From NCBI GenBank assembly GCA_026874595.1, contig CM049306.1, positions 14,901,019-14,965,018 of the forward strand: a DNA stretch of 64,000 nt. Reading direction: 5' to 3'. A model generated the notes under the pieces. That model was given only the letters and a program-made list of their open reading frames with translations, did no database searches and had not been told where the DNA came from. Position 1 is the first letter of the stretch. Each line of letters begins with the position of its first letter. This DNA comes from Sipunculus nudus. Lineage: Eukaryota > Annelida > Sipuncula > Golfingiida > Sipunculidae. The translations under genes were made by a program, and so were the position numbers. Shown one piece after another: positions 36,961 to 48,722 of this stretch.

Positions 36961-38905
36961 AATTTAAGATACTGATTTTATATTCATGCTAATAATTTAT
37001 AAAATTTAAAATTCAGATCTCATTTTTGGTATACCATTAAATTTTGATTAAATATAGCTATATACCTGAAAGGAAGTCTCTAGCTTCAGCGATTCTCAAA
37101 TTAAGGGAGAAATTATATTTCCTAAATTTTTTACAATTATAAAGTATTCACTAAATGTCTTGTATTTTACAGTTTCAGTCAAACAAAACCATTGAGAATC
37201 CAGGATATACTAATTTCACAAATATAAATAACGATCATAAGTGCCTAGTTTTATGGCTTTAATTTATAAAAAAAAATTACATTATCCTTTGAATACTGTC
37301 ATATCACTGTATACGCATTAAACAAGGTAAGACACTCATGATAATTTTTAACATCATAGACATCATAATGAGAACTTGAATAAGATCTGATTTTTTATCA
37401 CATTTGAATATTTTTATTTTATTTTTAAACATGTATAAAAAAAATTAATCTCAGCTATAAATCTAATAAATGTGTTAAAAATAACCCAAGAATCAAAACT
37501 CCCAATATATCTTACAAGGAGCAAACTGGAGTTAGCCTTGTTTAATTTTATTACCTGAAATGAAGGAATCAGTACTATACATTTTGATTATTTACCAAGT
37601 ATCATGTAACAGCTGATACACCCATGAATTTAAATGTCATTAGTCAAACATATTGACATCTTTAATGAACACTTGTCTGAGTTAAATTTTAAATTTTTGA
37701 CATATTACAATTTTTTTTAAATTTTGGAATAAAAATAAACCAATGAAATTAAACACCTGGAAAAGACCTGGAAATTTAGATTAATTAAATGTAATCAACT
37801 GCATCCTTGTCTATCATTAATTTGCTACAAATAATTCCTAACAGTAAACAATTTCATTTAATTATTTATTTTACATTTTTATGATTGAAATGAAAAATAC
37901 CCATTTATGACTGTCATATGGATACACTTTTGGCAATCCATGGAAGATCCATAAAACATCAGTATTGCAAGGTAATTCCCTGTTACACATTAACTATAAA
38001 ATTCCTTTTCCATTAATATTTCTTACAGTTGTTCTTTTAAACCAATAATTTTTTTTAAATTATTATTTTCATGTTTTTGGCCAAAAATCTACTATAGGAG
38101 GGGGGTCAGACATCTAGATCAAGCTAAAGGAACCCAAGAGCTTGATGGCTACAGAGTATGCCCACTTTAAGCTTGCATAATTGGCCTGAAAGGTCAACAA
38201 GAGGACATATGGAGGGGTTTCAGTATAGCTTAGGTGTGACATGGTCTCATCAAAACTTTAATAGAAGATACAGTTTTTGGTCATCTCCTTTCAAATTTCA
38301 GAATTTACAAGCTGAAATTCTTAGTGTGCATTATATGAAATTAAAATGAACAGTGCTTACAGGGAAAAATGTTCTATGGCCAATGTTGGGCAAAATTTTA
38401 GTTACTGATTTTATATTTATGCTAATAAATTTTAAAATTTGTAATATTCAGATCTATTTTTCAGTATACAATTGAATCTTGATTAAATGAAGGTATATCC
38501 CTGAAAAAAAAAATTTCTAGCTTTTCAAGGTGCATTGTTCGGGCCGATTACTTCAAACAATTGCCCAATACTGACCTACTTTTTGGTATGTACATTGGAA
38601 ATGTATGGAAGAATATGCATACTAACTATGATCAAAAACAGATCAGTGGTTTTGATATTAGGCAGTCTTGAAGTGGGTTTTTTTAATGGAAAACAGAGGT
38701 TTTTCCTCAATATCTCAAAGATACGAAGTTCTAGTGACCAAATTTTCAGTACAGTGGAAGATTCTGGGGACATCTAACTGAATGCAAAATTTTGGATTAG
38801 TAGGTTCAACAGTTTTATAATGTGCCCTGTAAATAGATGGCAGGATGACGGACAAAGGACCATGACCAAAGCTCAGATGACTTAAAGTCGGCTAAGCTAA
38901 ATATT
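36961..38905 (+). repeat. Complex 2-kb repeat (family V), copy 2 with family I-type 3' end
   Basis: It has the same block order as the preceding copy, for example AATGAGAACTTGAATAAGA at 37367 and TCAGTGGTTTTGATATTAGG at 38642. It ends with a GGATGACGGACAAAGG stretch and an imperfect hairpin at 38870-38898: AGCTCAGATGACT, loop TAA, AGTCGGCTAAGCT. This is the same terminal design as the family I element ending at 56998. The two overlapping frames at 38535-38777 are not genes. Confidence 0.85.
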
Positions 38906-38929
38906 TAAAAAAATATCAAATGGAGATAA

Positions 38930-39555
38930 AGTCTGAGAGAAACAGGTAATATAGGCCATGGATGGTTGATATGATTCAAGATATTGTTGCAAAAAACATT
39001 TTGTGGTCTGACCATATTTCTCCTGATATTCAAACTTATGCATGTCGGCAGTTTGTGAATATAAGATCTATACTATTACCATGCTGATTGGTTGGCTTTT
39101 TGATAAGCTGTTGACAATTCAGGAAATCTGTGAAACCAAAACAATGGCCTTCATATCTAAGGTCATGAATGACAAAACACATCCCCTATATTTAGAGTTC
39201 CGTTTTTTACCTTCAGGTAAACGCCTAGATACAATATTCTGCAGAACAACTCGTTTTAAAAAATCTCTCGTACCACACAGTATTAAACACTTTAACTCAC
39301 AACCCTCTTAGAAATTTAATGTTTTGAATTATGTGTTTTACCTGCAGAATTATCTGTTTTATCATTTTTACATGCTTAATTTTACATGCATCAATATGTT
39401 ATGTGTGATTTTTATGTATTTTTGTATTATTTTTATGTATTTATCTATCTATTTACTTATTTATTTTTTTATGTAATGAATTGCAAGTCAACAACAAATT
39501 CCTGGAACTGAAGGCTAATAAATGTTATCTTATCTTATCTTATCTTATCTTATAA
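38930..39555 (+). pseudogene. 3' fragment of a non-LTR retrotransposon (reverse transcriptase C-terminal tail)
   Basis: Open frames around 38980-39311 encode HPLYLEFRFLPSGKRLDT and then CRTTRFKKSLVPHSIKHFN. This closely fits the extreme C terminus of reverse-transcriptase ORFs in L2/CR1-type non-LTR elements (PSGxR, then TxRFKxSxxPxxIxxxN). The reading frame changes between the upstream SDHISPDIQTYACRQF part and the downstream part, so it is broken as well as 5'-truncated. An AT-rich 3' UTR follows, ending in a TTATC pentamer repeated about five times (about 39525-39552), a typical LINE tail. No endonuclease or polymerase core is present. Confidence 0.75.
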
Positions 39556-40722
39556 AACGTGAAGCGTTCCAATATATTTACAGAGCCCCCTTCCGCCTAT
39601 TGTTGTTAAGGTAAATTGAATACTATTTAAACCAATATCAACACAAATAGCGATTCAAACGCCTGTGTTCAGAGTAAAAAGGAGAACTTAAAACCATTGT
39701 TGGGGGGAAAAAATTGTGTTAAATAAAATATTGCTTTATGACAAGGAAACTTTAAGTAATCTAAGGAAGATATAGTACTTTATTCGAATGACCAAGAAAT
39801 TTAAGCTAAATATTATATTTTTCTATGTAAACAAGACTCACTTTTAAAACTTTGCAACCATGGCGCTTGAAACTGTCTCAGAATCTGAAAATGAACCGGT
39901 TGACCTTGCTCGCTGAGCCAACACGGCCCGTTGCCACTGGTTACACAGGCGGCTGCCTGTCAGCCGTGGCTGGGGGAAACCCCTTGGAAGACATTGTTCC
40001 CCCCCCCCCCCTTCCAACCCGGCATATCACGGTCAATTAGGACAATATATATATTCTTCTTATCAACATTTAAAGTGGACAAACACTGTCTAAGTGGTAT
40101 GTTATATGCACATTTGATAAGAATATCTTTATTTCATAACGAATATGACATTTTTTAGACGAAATATAAGAATTTAATGGTCATGTGGAATATCTCCAGT
40201 TTCCTCAAATCATCTTCTAGGGCTCTCGCACAGCATAGAGTAGCAAGAGAGCACAGGAGCTTGGGCTAATTTCCCCCCTGTATTGATGCCCCTGAGTGGT
40301 ATATGTTACATGCTGAAAAATGTGCATTATATTGATTATATAATTTCTTCAAAATTATTGTTTATATTCTGATTAATGATGCATTACCAAAAACCTGCTG
40401 TACTGCAAAATTACCTGTTACATAGGCATTTTACAACAATATTGATAAGGTGCAGTATGGGTGACCTGCTGCAAACTTGCATAACTCACACCTAAATTTT
40501 CCTTTGAATAATGTTTGATGTTTTCTTATTTTTATGTCGGTCTTAATAAGTCTTCTAGAAATTTGTGCATGTTGATGGAATAATCAAGTAAAATAAGGGT
40601 CGACAGACCATCAGTAAGAAGCCAGTTGTTGTCAGGTCACCTGTACTGCACTTTTACCAAAATATCTTCATTTTATGATGAATATGACGTTTTTACAAAT
40701 AATATTATAATTTTATTGTTTA
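39556..40722. other. Unassigned stretch with one poly-C tract
   Basis: A 13-C run lies at 39999-40011. A weak direct repeat (AATATCTT then AATATGAC) links 40120-40150 and 40660-40690. No exon is recognised. Confidence 0.4.
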
Positions 40723-41075
40723 AAGTCTGTTCCAGTACCCCTGTCCACTTGTTTTTTCGCCATTATTTATTTGTGAATCAAAGAACACCAAAACTGTTTG
40801 ACCTTGGGGAAGAAAGAGGAAAAAACGTAATTAACTATTATGGAAATAATAGCCTACCTTATGTAATTTTCCTGTAAACAATTTAAAACCATTTTATGAG
40901 TAACTGGTCTATTCTTTAGCGAAATCTTGCCACTAATCTGTTAAAGGGGCATATCAGGGCATAGTGATGACGTCATAATAGACGTGACGTACTAAAGAGG
41001 CATCAACATTCACGGAACCAATAATCAAGAGCTGCTGACCCCTGTTCACAGCGAAAATTGACCTGACGGCGAGTG
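40723..41075 (+). repeat. Dispersed repeat R, copy 2
   Basis: The head reads AGTCTGTTCCAGTACCCCTG. The body shares CAATTTAAAACCATTTTATG with copies 1 and 3. It carries a perfect TGACGTCA at 40968-40975 followed by ATAATAGACGTGACG. Confidence 0.75.
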
Positions 41076-42974
41076 CGTGATCGACAGCTCTATTAGCCAA
41101 TCAGCGAACGTTATTGCCGGACTGAAAACGAGGCCATGTAAACACACGTGGAGGCCGGACATCAGGTCGGACATTCCTGACACGTGTGTAAACTTTCAAC
41201 TATAAGTGCTCGATGGACCTCTCATAATAAATATGTTTTATTTTTAATACGGTCGAGGCATATGTTGATAATTTTTATAAAAGTTACCCCAGGTATTATT
41301 CAAAGTAACAGCAATCTGTTTTCTTCCTTCTCTTCGTAATAAAATCACAAGACGAGGAGAAACGCAGGGATGGGACAAGGCAGGCCTGATTTGGCCCTGT
41401 CATATATTGAGTCCATAATGACACATGAAATTTTCAGTTAGTCAAAAGACGCAGTCTATATGATCCTATATACCATCTATTGGTAAACACTGGCCTGTAA
41501 CCAGTGCTAAAAAGTGTTACATTTTCCCCACACTAGCGCTTCACTCTTTAAAGTTGATGGGTATAAACAAAATGTATCAATCTTGGCCCTGTCGAATCAG
41601 AGCGTCTCCCATTCCCATTTGTTCATGTGCATGGGATGATATGCAATATTCACGTGTTAATATATGCATGCGACGATATGCTATCTCCTGTTACCAGAAA
41701 TATATTTGATATATCTCTGGTAAAAGGTCAGTAACTTTTATTGACGAGGATACAAGTTTAATTGTATAGCCTTCTGCTTTATATTGTAACCATGTCGACA
41801 ATTTACATAACAGTGTGCATTTATTGGCACTCAAAGATGCAAGACGGCTATTACTGCCTTACTGATTACTGGTGTTAGAACTTAACAACTCACAGACCTG
41901 TTGGTGTGATAAAAGCGCGAACTCAGATTTTGGTGATCGACCTAGATCTTCTGATTGTTCAATTGACCAAAAAAAAAAAATACAAAAAATCGTCAAGAAA
42001 CTACCGAAAGACAAAGGTACAATCTTGAATCATTGAGCTGTTCTTTAATAAAATTAATATGTGTAACTGTCGGCTATATTAAAGGTATAATGTTTATATT
42101 TTTCACAAAAATTTGGTCTGTTCATTTGTCTGTTATTTACAAAACTTAATATATTAAGTGATCTCATAGCTTGTTGATTTTTTTATTATATAAAACAATA
42201 ATAATATTGCATTCTATGGTCGCATATGTATCCTGCGGGGGGGGGGGGGGGGCAGGAAGGTTTAAGAAAGAGAAGGGAAAATGCTATTTTTTAAGCTAGT
42301 AGTAAACAAATAGAGATAAAAAATTCATATTTGTTATTATAATCCACTTGGAACCAGACATTATGACAGCCATGAGTCATAATTAGAAAATAATCCTTAA
42401 GATGTTCCTGTTAAACAATAAACAAGATAAAATTTTTCACTGACAATATGTGTTAACACCTATTATGTACATTTCGTTGAAATTGAGTGAGAAATCGTTA
42501 AAAATTAATTTACAGTTCATTTAGGCTATAATGATGCATTACACCAGAATATATAACAAATACTTGCAAGTTGTAATAACGAAGTGAAACGGTGTTTACT
42601 TTCAATGACTGAATTATAAAGAAATGAAATAAATACACCATTAAACATTAATGGTTATTATCTTTATTAAGATAATATTTTGATGTGTCACAGTGTCTTT
42701 TATACTAAACAAATACCACAGGTATGTCACAAATGGAGCATCACTTCAGTTCTCCTTGACAATATATATACAATATATTTATATACAATATATTTATATT
42801 ATTACATGCATGAGTCACTGACTCTGAGTGTTTAAAGGAAGATTCTAAAAATTATTGCCACAAGTTGCCTTAACTTACAGAACAGCATATTTTCTATAAT
42901 ATGCACCTGTATAAAATAAAACAGTTATTTTGCACACACACACACACTCACACATAAACACAAATGTTTATATA
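41076..42974. other. More CpG-rich non-coding stretch
   Basis: 41080-41230 is visibly richer in CG dinucleotides than most of the window. A 16-G run lies at 42237-42252 and a CA-rich run at about 42932-42953. No exon is supported. Confidence 0.35.
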
Positions 42975-43163
42975 CAGGCAGATCCAGAGGGCGTGGGGGA
43001 GGGGTTGAGCCGCAACAACCTTTCTTCAGAATTTTAAACTATTTTTTCTGGCCTGCATGGACCCGTCACATTCTGGAGCAGGGGACCCTTTTATAGGTTT
43101 CTTATTAGTCTTCCTGGGTTGGCCCCTCCCCTTTACAAACCCTTAATTCGCCCGGGATCGCCC

Positions 43164-43166
<3 letters not shown>
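42975..43166. mobile_element. Small hAT-like MITE
   Basis: It starts CAGGCAGATCCAGAGGG and ends GGGATCGCCCCTG, roughly inverted ends of the CAGGGGCGGATCC type. Its interior TCTTCCTGGGTTGGCCCCTC matches TCCTCCTGGGTTGGACCC in the element at 52697-52879. It is followed directly by a (TA)n run at 43167-43244, which obscures any target-site duplication. Confidence 0.6.

Positions 43167-43244
<78 letters not shown>
43167..43244. repeat. (TA)n microsatellite
   Basis: About 39 dinucleotides with one interruption. The IYIYIY frame across it is an artefact. Confidence 0.97.
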
Positions 43245-43246
<2 letters not shown>

Positions 43247-44347
43247 TCTTGTCCCACCACATCTTTTAAAACAATACAAAAGACTTAAAGACCTTCATAA
43301 ATAATATTTATATCATACATTCATTTAAATTTCTTCTTGTACACACATCTTTCTTCCTGTGTATAAACAGGAGGCTTCCTATTAAAAACATCAATATGCA
43401 TGCAATATTTTATAATAATTTCAACTTCAGTTTTATTTAATAATTTTCTCAGAATATTAAATTTTATATAAAAAAAACACGTGATGTTCACACACCATCT
43501 GTGATTTTACTTGCCCTTCAATAATTTATTGTTTAAATACTGGTATTGACACTTGTTGAATTTTTATTATTAATTTTAATTAGATGACCTATAAACTAAC
43601 TTTCAAAGGTTATAAAATCTCTGCTTGAGCAATACATATTAAGCAAGGCTTCCTTTAATGTTTATAAAAAATGAGTTGCCCCCCCCCCCCCCCTCCGCCC
43701 CCCCCCCCCCCTATATCTAATGACAGCATATATGTCACTTTAACTTGTATGGAAGCAACACTTTTTACGTTGTCATCTTTAATTTTTTTATGAAACTGCA
43801 TCCTATGTCATAGACAAATATTTTAATAACCGTTACTTTGTTGTTTTTCAAATTTGTTCTGCTAGACTTGAACGAGTTGTAAATTTTAACCAACCGCTGA
43901 GGTGTCAAGGCTGATGAGAGGGGTCAGCTGATTCGTTCTCTGACACCAGCCGTATCGAGCAGAAACGGGCGCAAATTCATCAAACTTCTCAATTTTATAT
44001 TTAAAACATCTCTGTAGCCTACATATGTACACTTTTAACCTTAGAGTGCTTTCTTGGTAAAATTAATACTGTTTGAAGCCTGGTGCGATATACGGCTGAA
44101 GTGCCGGTTCCACGTGTATAAGAAGCACGCTTTTTCGGTTTAATGTCCTACCTAGCAACCGTATCCAAGGTGGGCGGAGCTAACTCGTCCATGCCGTCAG
44201 GTCAGACTATGTTTTCTCCGCGTGCACGCGCTTCACTGTAACGTCACATTACTTTATATCCATATCCAGGGAGGATAAACAATGGCCGCATATTAGGGAC
44301 GCCATGAACCACGGATACATTTGAGACACGTCAACCAGGCCGTAAAG
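43245..44347. other. Spacer with poly-C tracts, ending in a repeat R tail
   Basis: C runs of 15 and 14 are separated by TCCG at 43679-43711. From about 43870 the sequence becomes richer in CG dinucleotides. 44300-44347 (GACACGTCAACCAGGCCG) matches the tail of repeat R. Confidence 0.5.
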
Positions 44348-44941
44348 TATAGTCCATCTCAGTACCCGTGTCCGCATGTTTTTCTGGGATAATTTTTTAT
44401 ACAAGTAAAGCAGTGTAAACCTTTTTTGGCCAAAGGCTGCAGGAGCTATTCCGCCGACTACTTACACAAAAAGTAATGCCTTGCCTTGCTTTAATTTTGT
44501 ATGAGACGAATAATCCAAAATATGACAAAACAAGTTACACCGTTTACGACTTATTCCTTGCCTGAGAACTGATAATAAACAAGCCAGTTAAACTTATGAC
44601 GTCAGTCAATTAAAGGTGATGCGCGACCGATCACTGTGACGTCTTTGTGACGTCACTGTTGTCTAACAAATACCAAACGCAGCCATAGACATGGAAAGTG
44701 TAACATGGAGGAATGTATGGTCTAGCAGTACCGGGAAGACGCCATCCACGGTATTTCAGCAAAAATGAACGCAAAACAGTCACAAAGTAAATACGTTTTT
44801 CATGATATTATAAATTACTTTACACAAAATTAGCGGAATATCTGTTTTTCTACTTCAGGACAAAGGGCATTTTTTAAGAATATTCTTAAAATAATTATCG
44901 CGAAAAACATGCGGACATGGGTACTTGAACGGTATTTATAT
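44348..44941. repeat. Repeat R heads in inverted orientation around a CRE-rich core
   Basis: AGTACCCGTGTCCGCATGTT at about 44364 reads forward. Its reverse complement version, AACATGCGGACATGGGTACT, lies at about 44908. Roughly 500 bp between them include two perfect TGACGTCA octamers (44597-44604, 44648-44655) and one near match. It could be a foldback element or two independent insertions. Confidence 0.6.
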
Positions 44942-45080
44942 CGTGAGTAGGTAAGGTACCAAAAATTACGTTTTTGCCTCTTTATGCCAATGGTGCAAAT
45001 TTTGTTTGCGAAGTTGTCTTATGTAGGGATAATCGCGAAAAATCAGGTGGACAGGGGTACAGGAACGGACTATAGTTGAA
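44942..45080 (-). repeat. Repeat R head, minus orientation
   Basis: On the minus strand it reads TATAGTCCGTTCCTGTACCC and then CTGTCCACCTGATTTTTCGC, the same head as the copies at 1574, 40723 and 54234. GGTACCAAAAAT at its other edge recurs next to the TA run at about 54757. Confidence 0.65.
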
Positions 45081-45316
45081 TTCTCCAGTTTTCTTAGTTC
45101 CGTACCGACCTCGATCAGTCCTCGCAAACGGTCCAACCCAGAAGAAAATGGAGCATCTATGTCTCTCCTGACGTGCAGCGGGACCTGGTCATGGATTACA
45201 GACGCGATTTTCTCGTCTGCTTCACAGTTAAGGGTCAAGGCCAGTTGTCATGTGATATCACACTGCGCAGAATCGGACTCACAAGAATAGAAACGACGTC
45301 TGGGGGAAGCGGGGTG

Positions 45317-45382
45317 ATATCAGACGTGATATCATCTTTCCCCTCCATCTTGAGCGCTGATAGGACGCGACATGCTTAAGCG
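45317..45382 (-). CDS. Weak candidate first coding exon (MEGKDD...)
   Basis: On the minus strand an ATG in CAAGATGGAGG context, a YY1-like translation-start context common in housekeeping genes, opens about 22 codons (MEGKDDITSDITPLPPDVVS). The frame then meets a GTGAGT that could be a donor. The surroundings (45090-45420) are CpG-rich and include CCGCCAGAGGTCGC upstream, promoter-like for an invertebrate. A second minus-strand frame immediately downstream (45094-45238: DEKIASVIHDQVPLHVRRDI and onward) looks protein-like, but its phase does not join to this donor, so the gene model is unresolved. Coordinates are approximate. No homology recognised. The overlapping plus-strand frame (45173-45379) is an alternative. 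Confidence 0.22.
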
Positions 45383-45419
45383 ACCTCTGGCGGAGACTGC
45401 CGGATAGCGGCTGAGTTAG

Positions 45420-47119
45420 CACCAAATATTATGAAAATGTTAAATGGAATGTTTTAAAAAATATTTACCTGAAATATAATTTATCTGAACACTTTTTTAA
45501 ATTTCGTTTTAAAATGAAACATTTTCTCATAACATTTTAAGAATGTAACTGATATACCGGTAGGCCTATTTCTTTCCGTAGGCCTACAGCCATTCAAGGA
45601 AAGGACTCTTACCTACAAGCGTAATTAAGTCGTTCCTGTCTCGTTACTTTATTAAGCCTACTTATACAGCAGCTATTTACAAATCTATCATATACAGCAA
45701 GTTTCATGTACCAAGCCACCTATGTATTATGCGACGTGCCCCCTTGGCCCATGGTTCATGACCCTTGGCTGATAAGTTAGACCTAGTATAATTATGACAC
45801 CATGCTGAAACATCAACTGAGAACCTAACTTTATTCCAATATTTCTTTTTGGGAATTTTGCTCAAACTGACTTCTTAGCATTATGTTGAGATTATGGGCC
45901 GTTTACCATAATATGAATGCAACCTGACACAAGAACACTGCGGATCATTCCTCCATAGGCCTATTACTAGTATCACGACTCGAGTAGGCTTAACAGCCCA
46001 ATTATCCGATTGCCTACTGAGTCAGGTTGTCACGGCTACTTTTGACAGCGCCTCATGGCCTGCAAGTACGCTGTCAGTTGACACAAATCAAACCAATTGT
46101 TAACAATTATTTTAGTACGATCTGTAACAACATATATCATGTGCGAAAAAAAAATCTGTTTAAACTCAGCATATTGGTAACTCTGCATGTTTGTTGAATT
46201 TCTGACCGCATGAACACAAGCATGGCTCGCACTGGTTACTGGACGGTAGCCAAGTTGTCTGCGAAACAGTTAATGACCCGAAACCACAAAGACGGATTTT
46301 CAGTTTGGTGTGTGAATTCGCGTGTATTCTTTTGTGCTAATTCGTCATTCGTAGCCTATTATTAAGATTATCGGTTGTTAACGACGATATCAATGCAACA
46401 GGATGTTTGACCGTTGTTCTACATTCCCCCGTATGGCTTCTATCTCGGCTCAAGTTAGGCTTACAAGCTAATTTATATTTAAATGTTTATACCGAGTCGT
46501 GTATTCATGGCTATAGCCTAAATTCTAAACAATATATTTATTATAAAAAAATAGGAGCGTTTGATTATTTATTTTTTTTAATTAAATTTAAATCCAACTC
46601 TAGGTAGATATTTCAAAAGACACAGTGATTTCAAAGCCGTAGGTCACTGGATTTATTTTTTAATTTTGCATAATGACATTAATATATAGGCCTATGTGTG
46701 TAAATGAGGTACATTAGTTCGAACGGAAAATATACATGTATGTTCGGGAGTTTTGAAAATTAAGAAGTTTGACTTAAAAGATGCTCAAATGTGTTATAGA
46801 AGTGAAACTCAAAGAATACATTAACATTGCCTTGGTTTTTCCTTACAGATTCAACTCGAACTTCTCTGGATGTTAAGTTTGGTCTATCTTTAGATGGGGA
46901 AGGTATATATACGTTATGCCCTGCTAAAGCATGGACGACCCGGACAACAAAAAACGTCTTTAAACGACTGAAAGTGTTGGGCTAAAAAAATGTTGGCTTT
47001 TAATAGAAAGCTGAATATAAAGTGATTAATATTTGTAAGATAAAAATCAAGGGATAATATGGTGTTAAATATCTAATTCGTGGTAACCGTAATCCAAATG
47101 TAATAAATAGTAAATACAA
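45420..47119. other. Mostly unassigned stretch
   Basis: Only one possible internal exon is seen: CCTTACAG| at 46848, 54 bp, then a |GTATAT donor at 46903. The rest is AT-rich with no element ends. Confidence 0.3.
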
Positions 47120-47233
47120 CAGTGGAGGATCCAGAAATTCGAGAACAGGGGGGGGGGGGGGGGGTGCTAATATTTGTTTGGTGGCTGATGGGTGTTATTA
47201 AATCTAAGTGCTTAAAATTATATGTTGTAAATT

Positions 47234-47283
<50 letters not shown>

Positions 47284-47996
47284 AGAAATATTTATTTTTT
47301 TTATTTCATCTATTTTCACCATGTATCCCTTAAAATTAATTACAGGTATATTGGGAAATTTTTGGAAATTATTTAAATGTGCAATGTAATGAGGACATTT
47401 TGAGGCACCTGTCACATAAAGTATGAGGATTTTCTGTTGGATGTTGGGTTATATTAACGTGTGGCCGGCTTTCATATTCATATTTCTTCAAATTAAGAAT
47501 ATTAACTTGAAAGTAAAATGTTGATGTCAATGGGGAAAATGCACATCTATGTTTATAAATGGCAAAATATAATCATCTTTCAAAAGTAATTCTCGTGGTA
47601 AAAATAATTGTTAAAATGTTCAAGTCGTATATCAAAGTTTTTACCGGCTTTTCCTTAGGCTAACGGGAAGGCCGTGCCTCACTCACAGGCGAATGCAATT
47701 TGGGGGCTTCCTTGGTGTCATGACCCAGCAGAGTGTAAAAATTTAAAAGAAATAATTGGATGCTACCTTATAAAATGGACTCAATCACAAAGCTGTACAT
47801 TAATATCCTAAACTTATGAATTGGAAAGTAATAAAATGTGAATGATTGATTTATCTTATTTCTAGGGAATTTATAAGAAATGTGTGAAATGAAAATTAAT
47901 AACGGATAAATTGGAAAAGAAATAGATAAAATAAGAGATGTTTCACCTCAACCGGGGGGGCGCGCGCCGCGGGCGCCCCCTCTGGATCCGCTACTG
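47120..47996. mobile_element. 877-bp non-autonomous DNA transposon with TIRs
   Basis: The left end CAGTGGAGGATCCAG (47120-47134) and right end CTGGATCCGCTACTG (47982-47996) are inverted repeats matching at 13 of 15 positions. The direct repeat TACAA flanks both sides (47115-47119, 47997-48001). The interior has a 17-G tract (47148-47164), a (TA)n run (47236-47282), a SINE fragment (about 47655-47745) and a GC-rich block before the right end (GGGGGCGCGCGCCGCGGGCG). No transposase frame. The CAG...CTG ends suggest the hAT superfamily, although hAT usually gives 8-bp target duplications. Confidence 0.75.
47655..47745 (+). mobile_element. Fragment of the 2146-type SINE body
   Basis: GGGAAGGCCGTGCC, CTCACTCACAG-like and GGGGGCTTCC blocks match the order GGGAAGGCCGTGCC, TTCACTCACAG and GGGGCCTCC at about 2278-2336. 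It lacks the tRNA-like head and the A tail, and is nested in the 47120-47996 element. Confidence 0.6.
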
Positions 47997-48004
47997 TACA
48001 ATTA

Positions 48005-48673
48005 TACAATTCGACTTAGTTTATTAAAAATTCCTGCAAATTGTAAGGACTGCACGGTCTTTGTAACTATAAGCACTAAATATATACAATGTAGCATTCA
48101 AGACTGCATCAATTATCCGTCGAAGTACAGGAAGTGGCTTCCAACGTGACTACAATTCCTCTTTTTTTCAACAAGTTAAGCCGATATTGGCGTGTTATAA
48201 TAGTTCTATATTATGTGTTGAAGCTGAAGTGAATTTTCGTGCCAATGTTGTTACTACAGAGTAAGAACGGTGCACAGAGGCGCACAGAATTCTCACGGGA
48301 TATTTGTTTTATATTTTAATACCTTCATATTGATCATAATATTTTTTTAGATACAAGTATATAATGCGATCTAAACAGATTTTAATGGTTAGTGACCCTT
48401 TTCATCACATAATTATACACAAATGAGAAGTCAATTGTAAACACTGACATCGATTATACAACAAATCTCGGCCAACACTAAATATTGTGCGCTATTGATA
48501 AACGTCTTCAGGTTTCTGGTGTAAAGCCTTTTCTTTACTGACGTGGCTTCTTTTATTGAGGTCGATGAATGGTCAATAAAAATGACACATCGAATAACCT
48601 TCTACTCCATGCTGTAAAACGCTAGTTCGTGATATAAAAAGGAAAATTGGCTTGTGCGTCAATGTCCTGCCCT

Positions 48674-48676
<3 letters not shown>
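48005..48676. other. Unassigned AT-rich stretch
   Basis: No exon or element end recognised. Confidence 0.3.

Positions 48677-48719
<43 letters not shown>
48677..48719. repeat. (CT)n microsatellite
   Basis: About 21 CT dinucleotides. The RERERE frame on the minus strand is its artefact. Confidence 0.97.

Positions 48720-48722
<3 letters not shown>

Noticed and set aside
43119-43304. Open frame with a long IYIYIY stretch
   Set aside because: This is translation of a (TA)n microsatellite; the same applies at 47122-47415 and 54572-54763.
47951-47980. GC-rich block as a CpG island or promoter
   Set aside because: It is only about 30 bp, self-complementary and immediately inside a transposon TIR, so it is better explained as part of the element.
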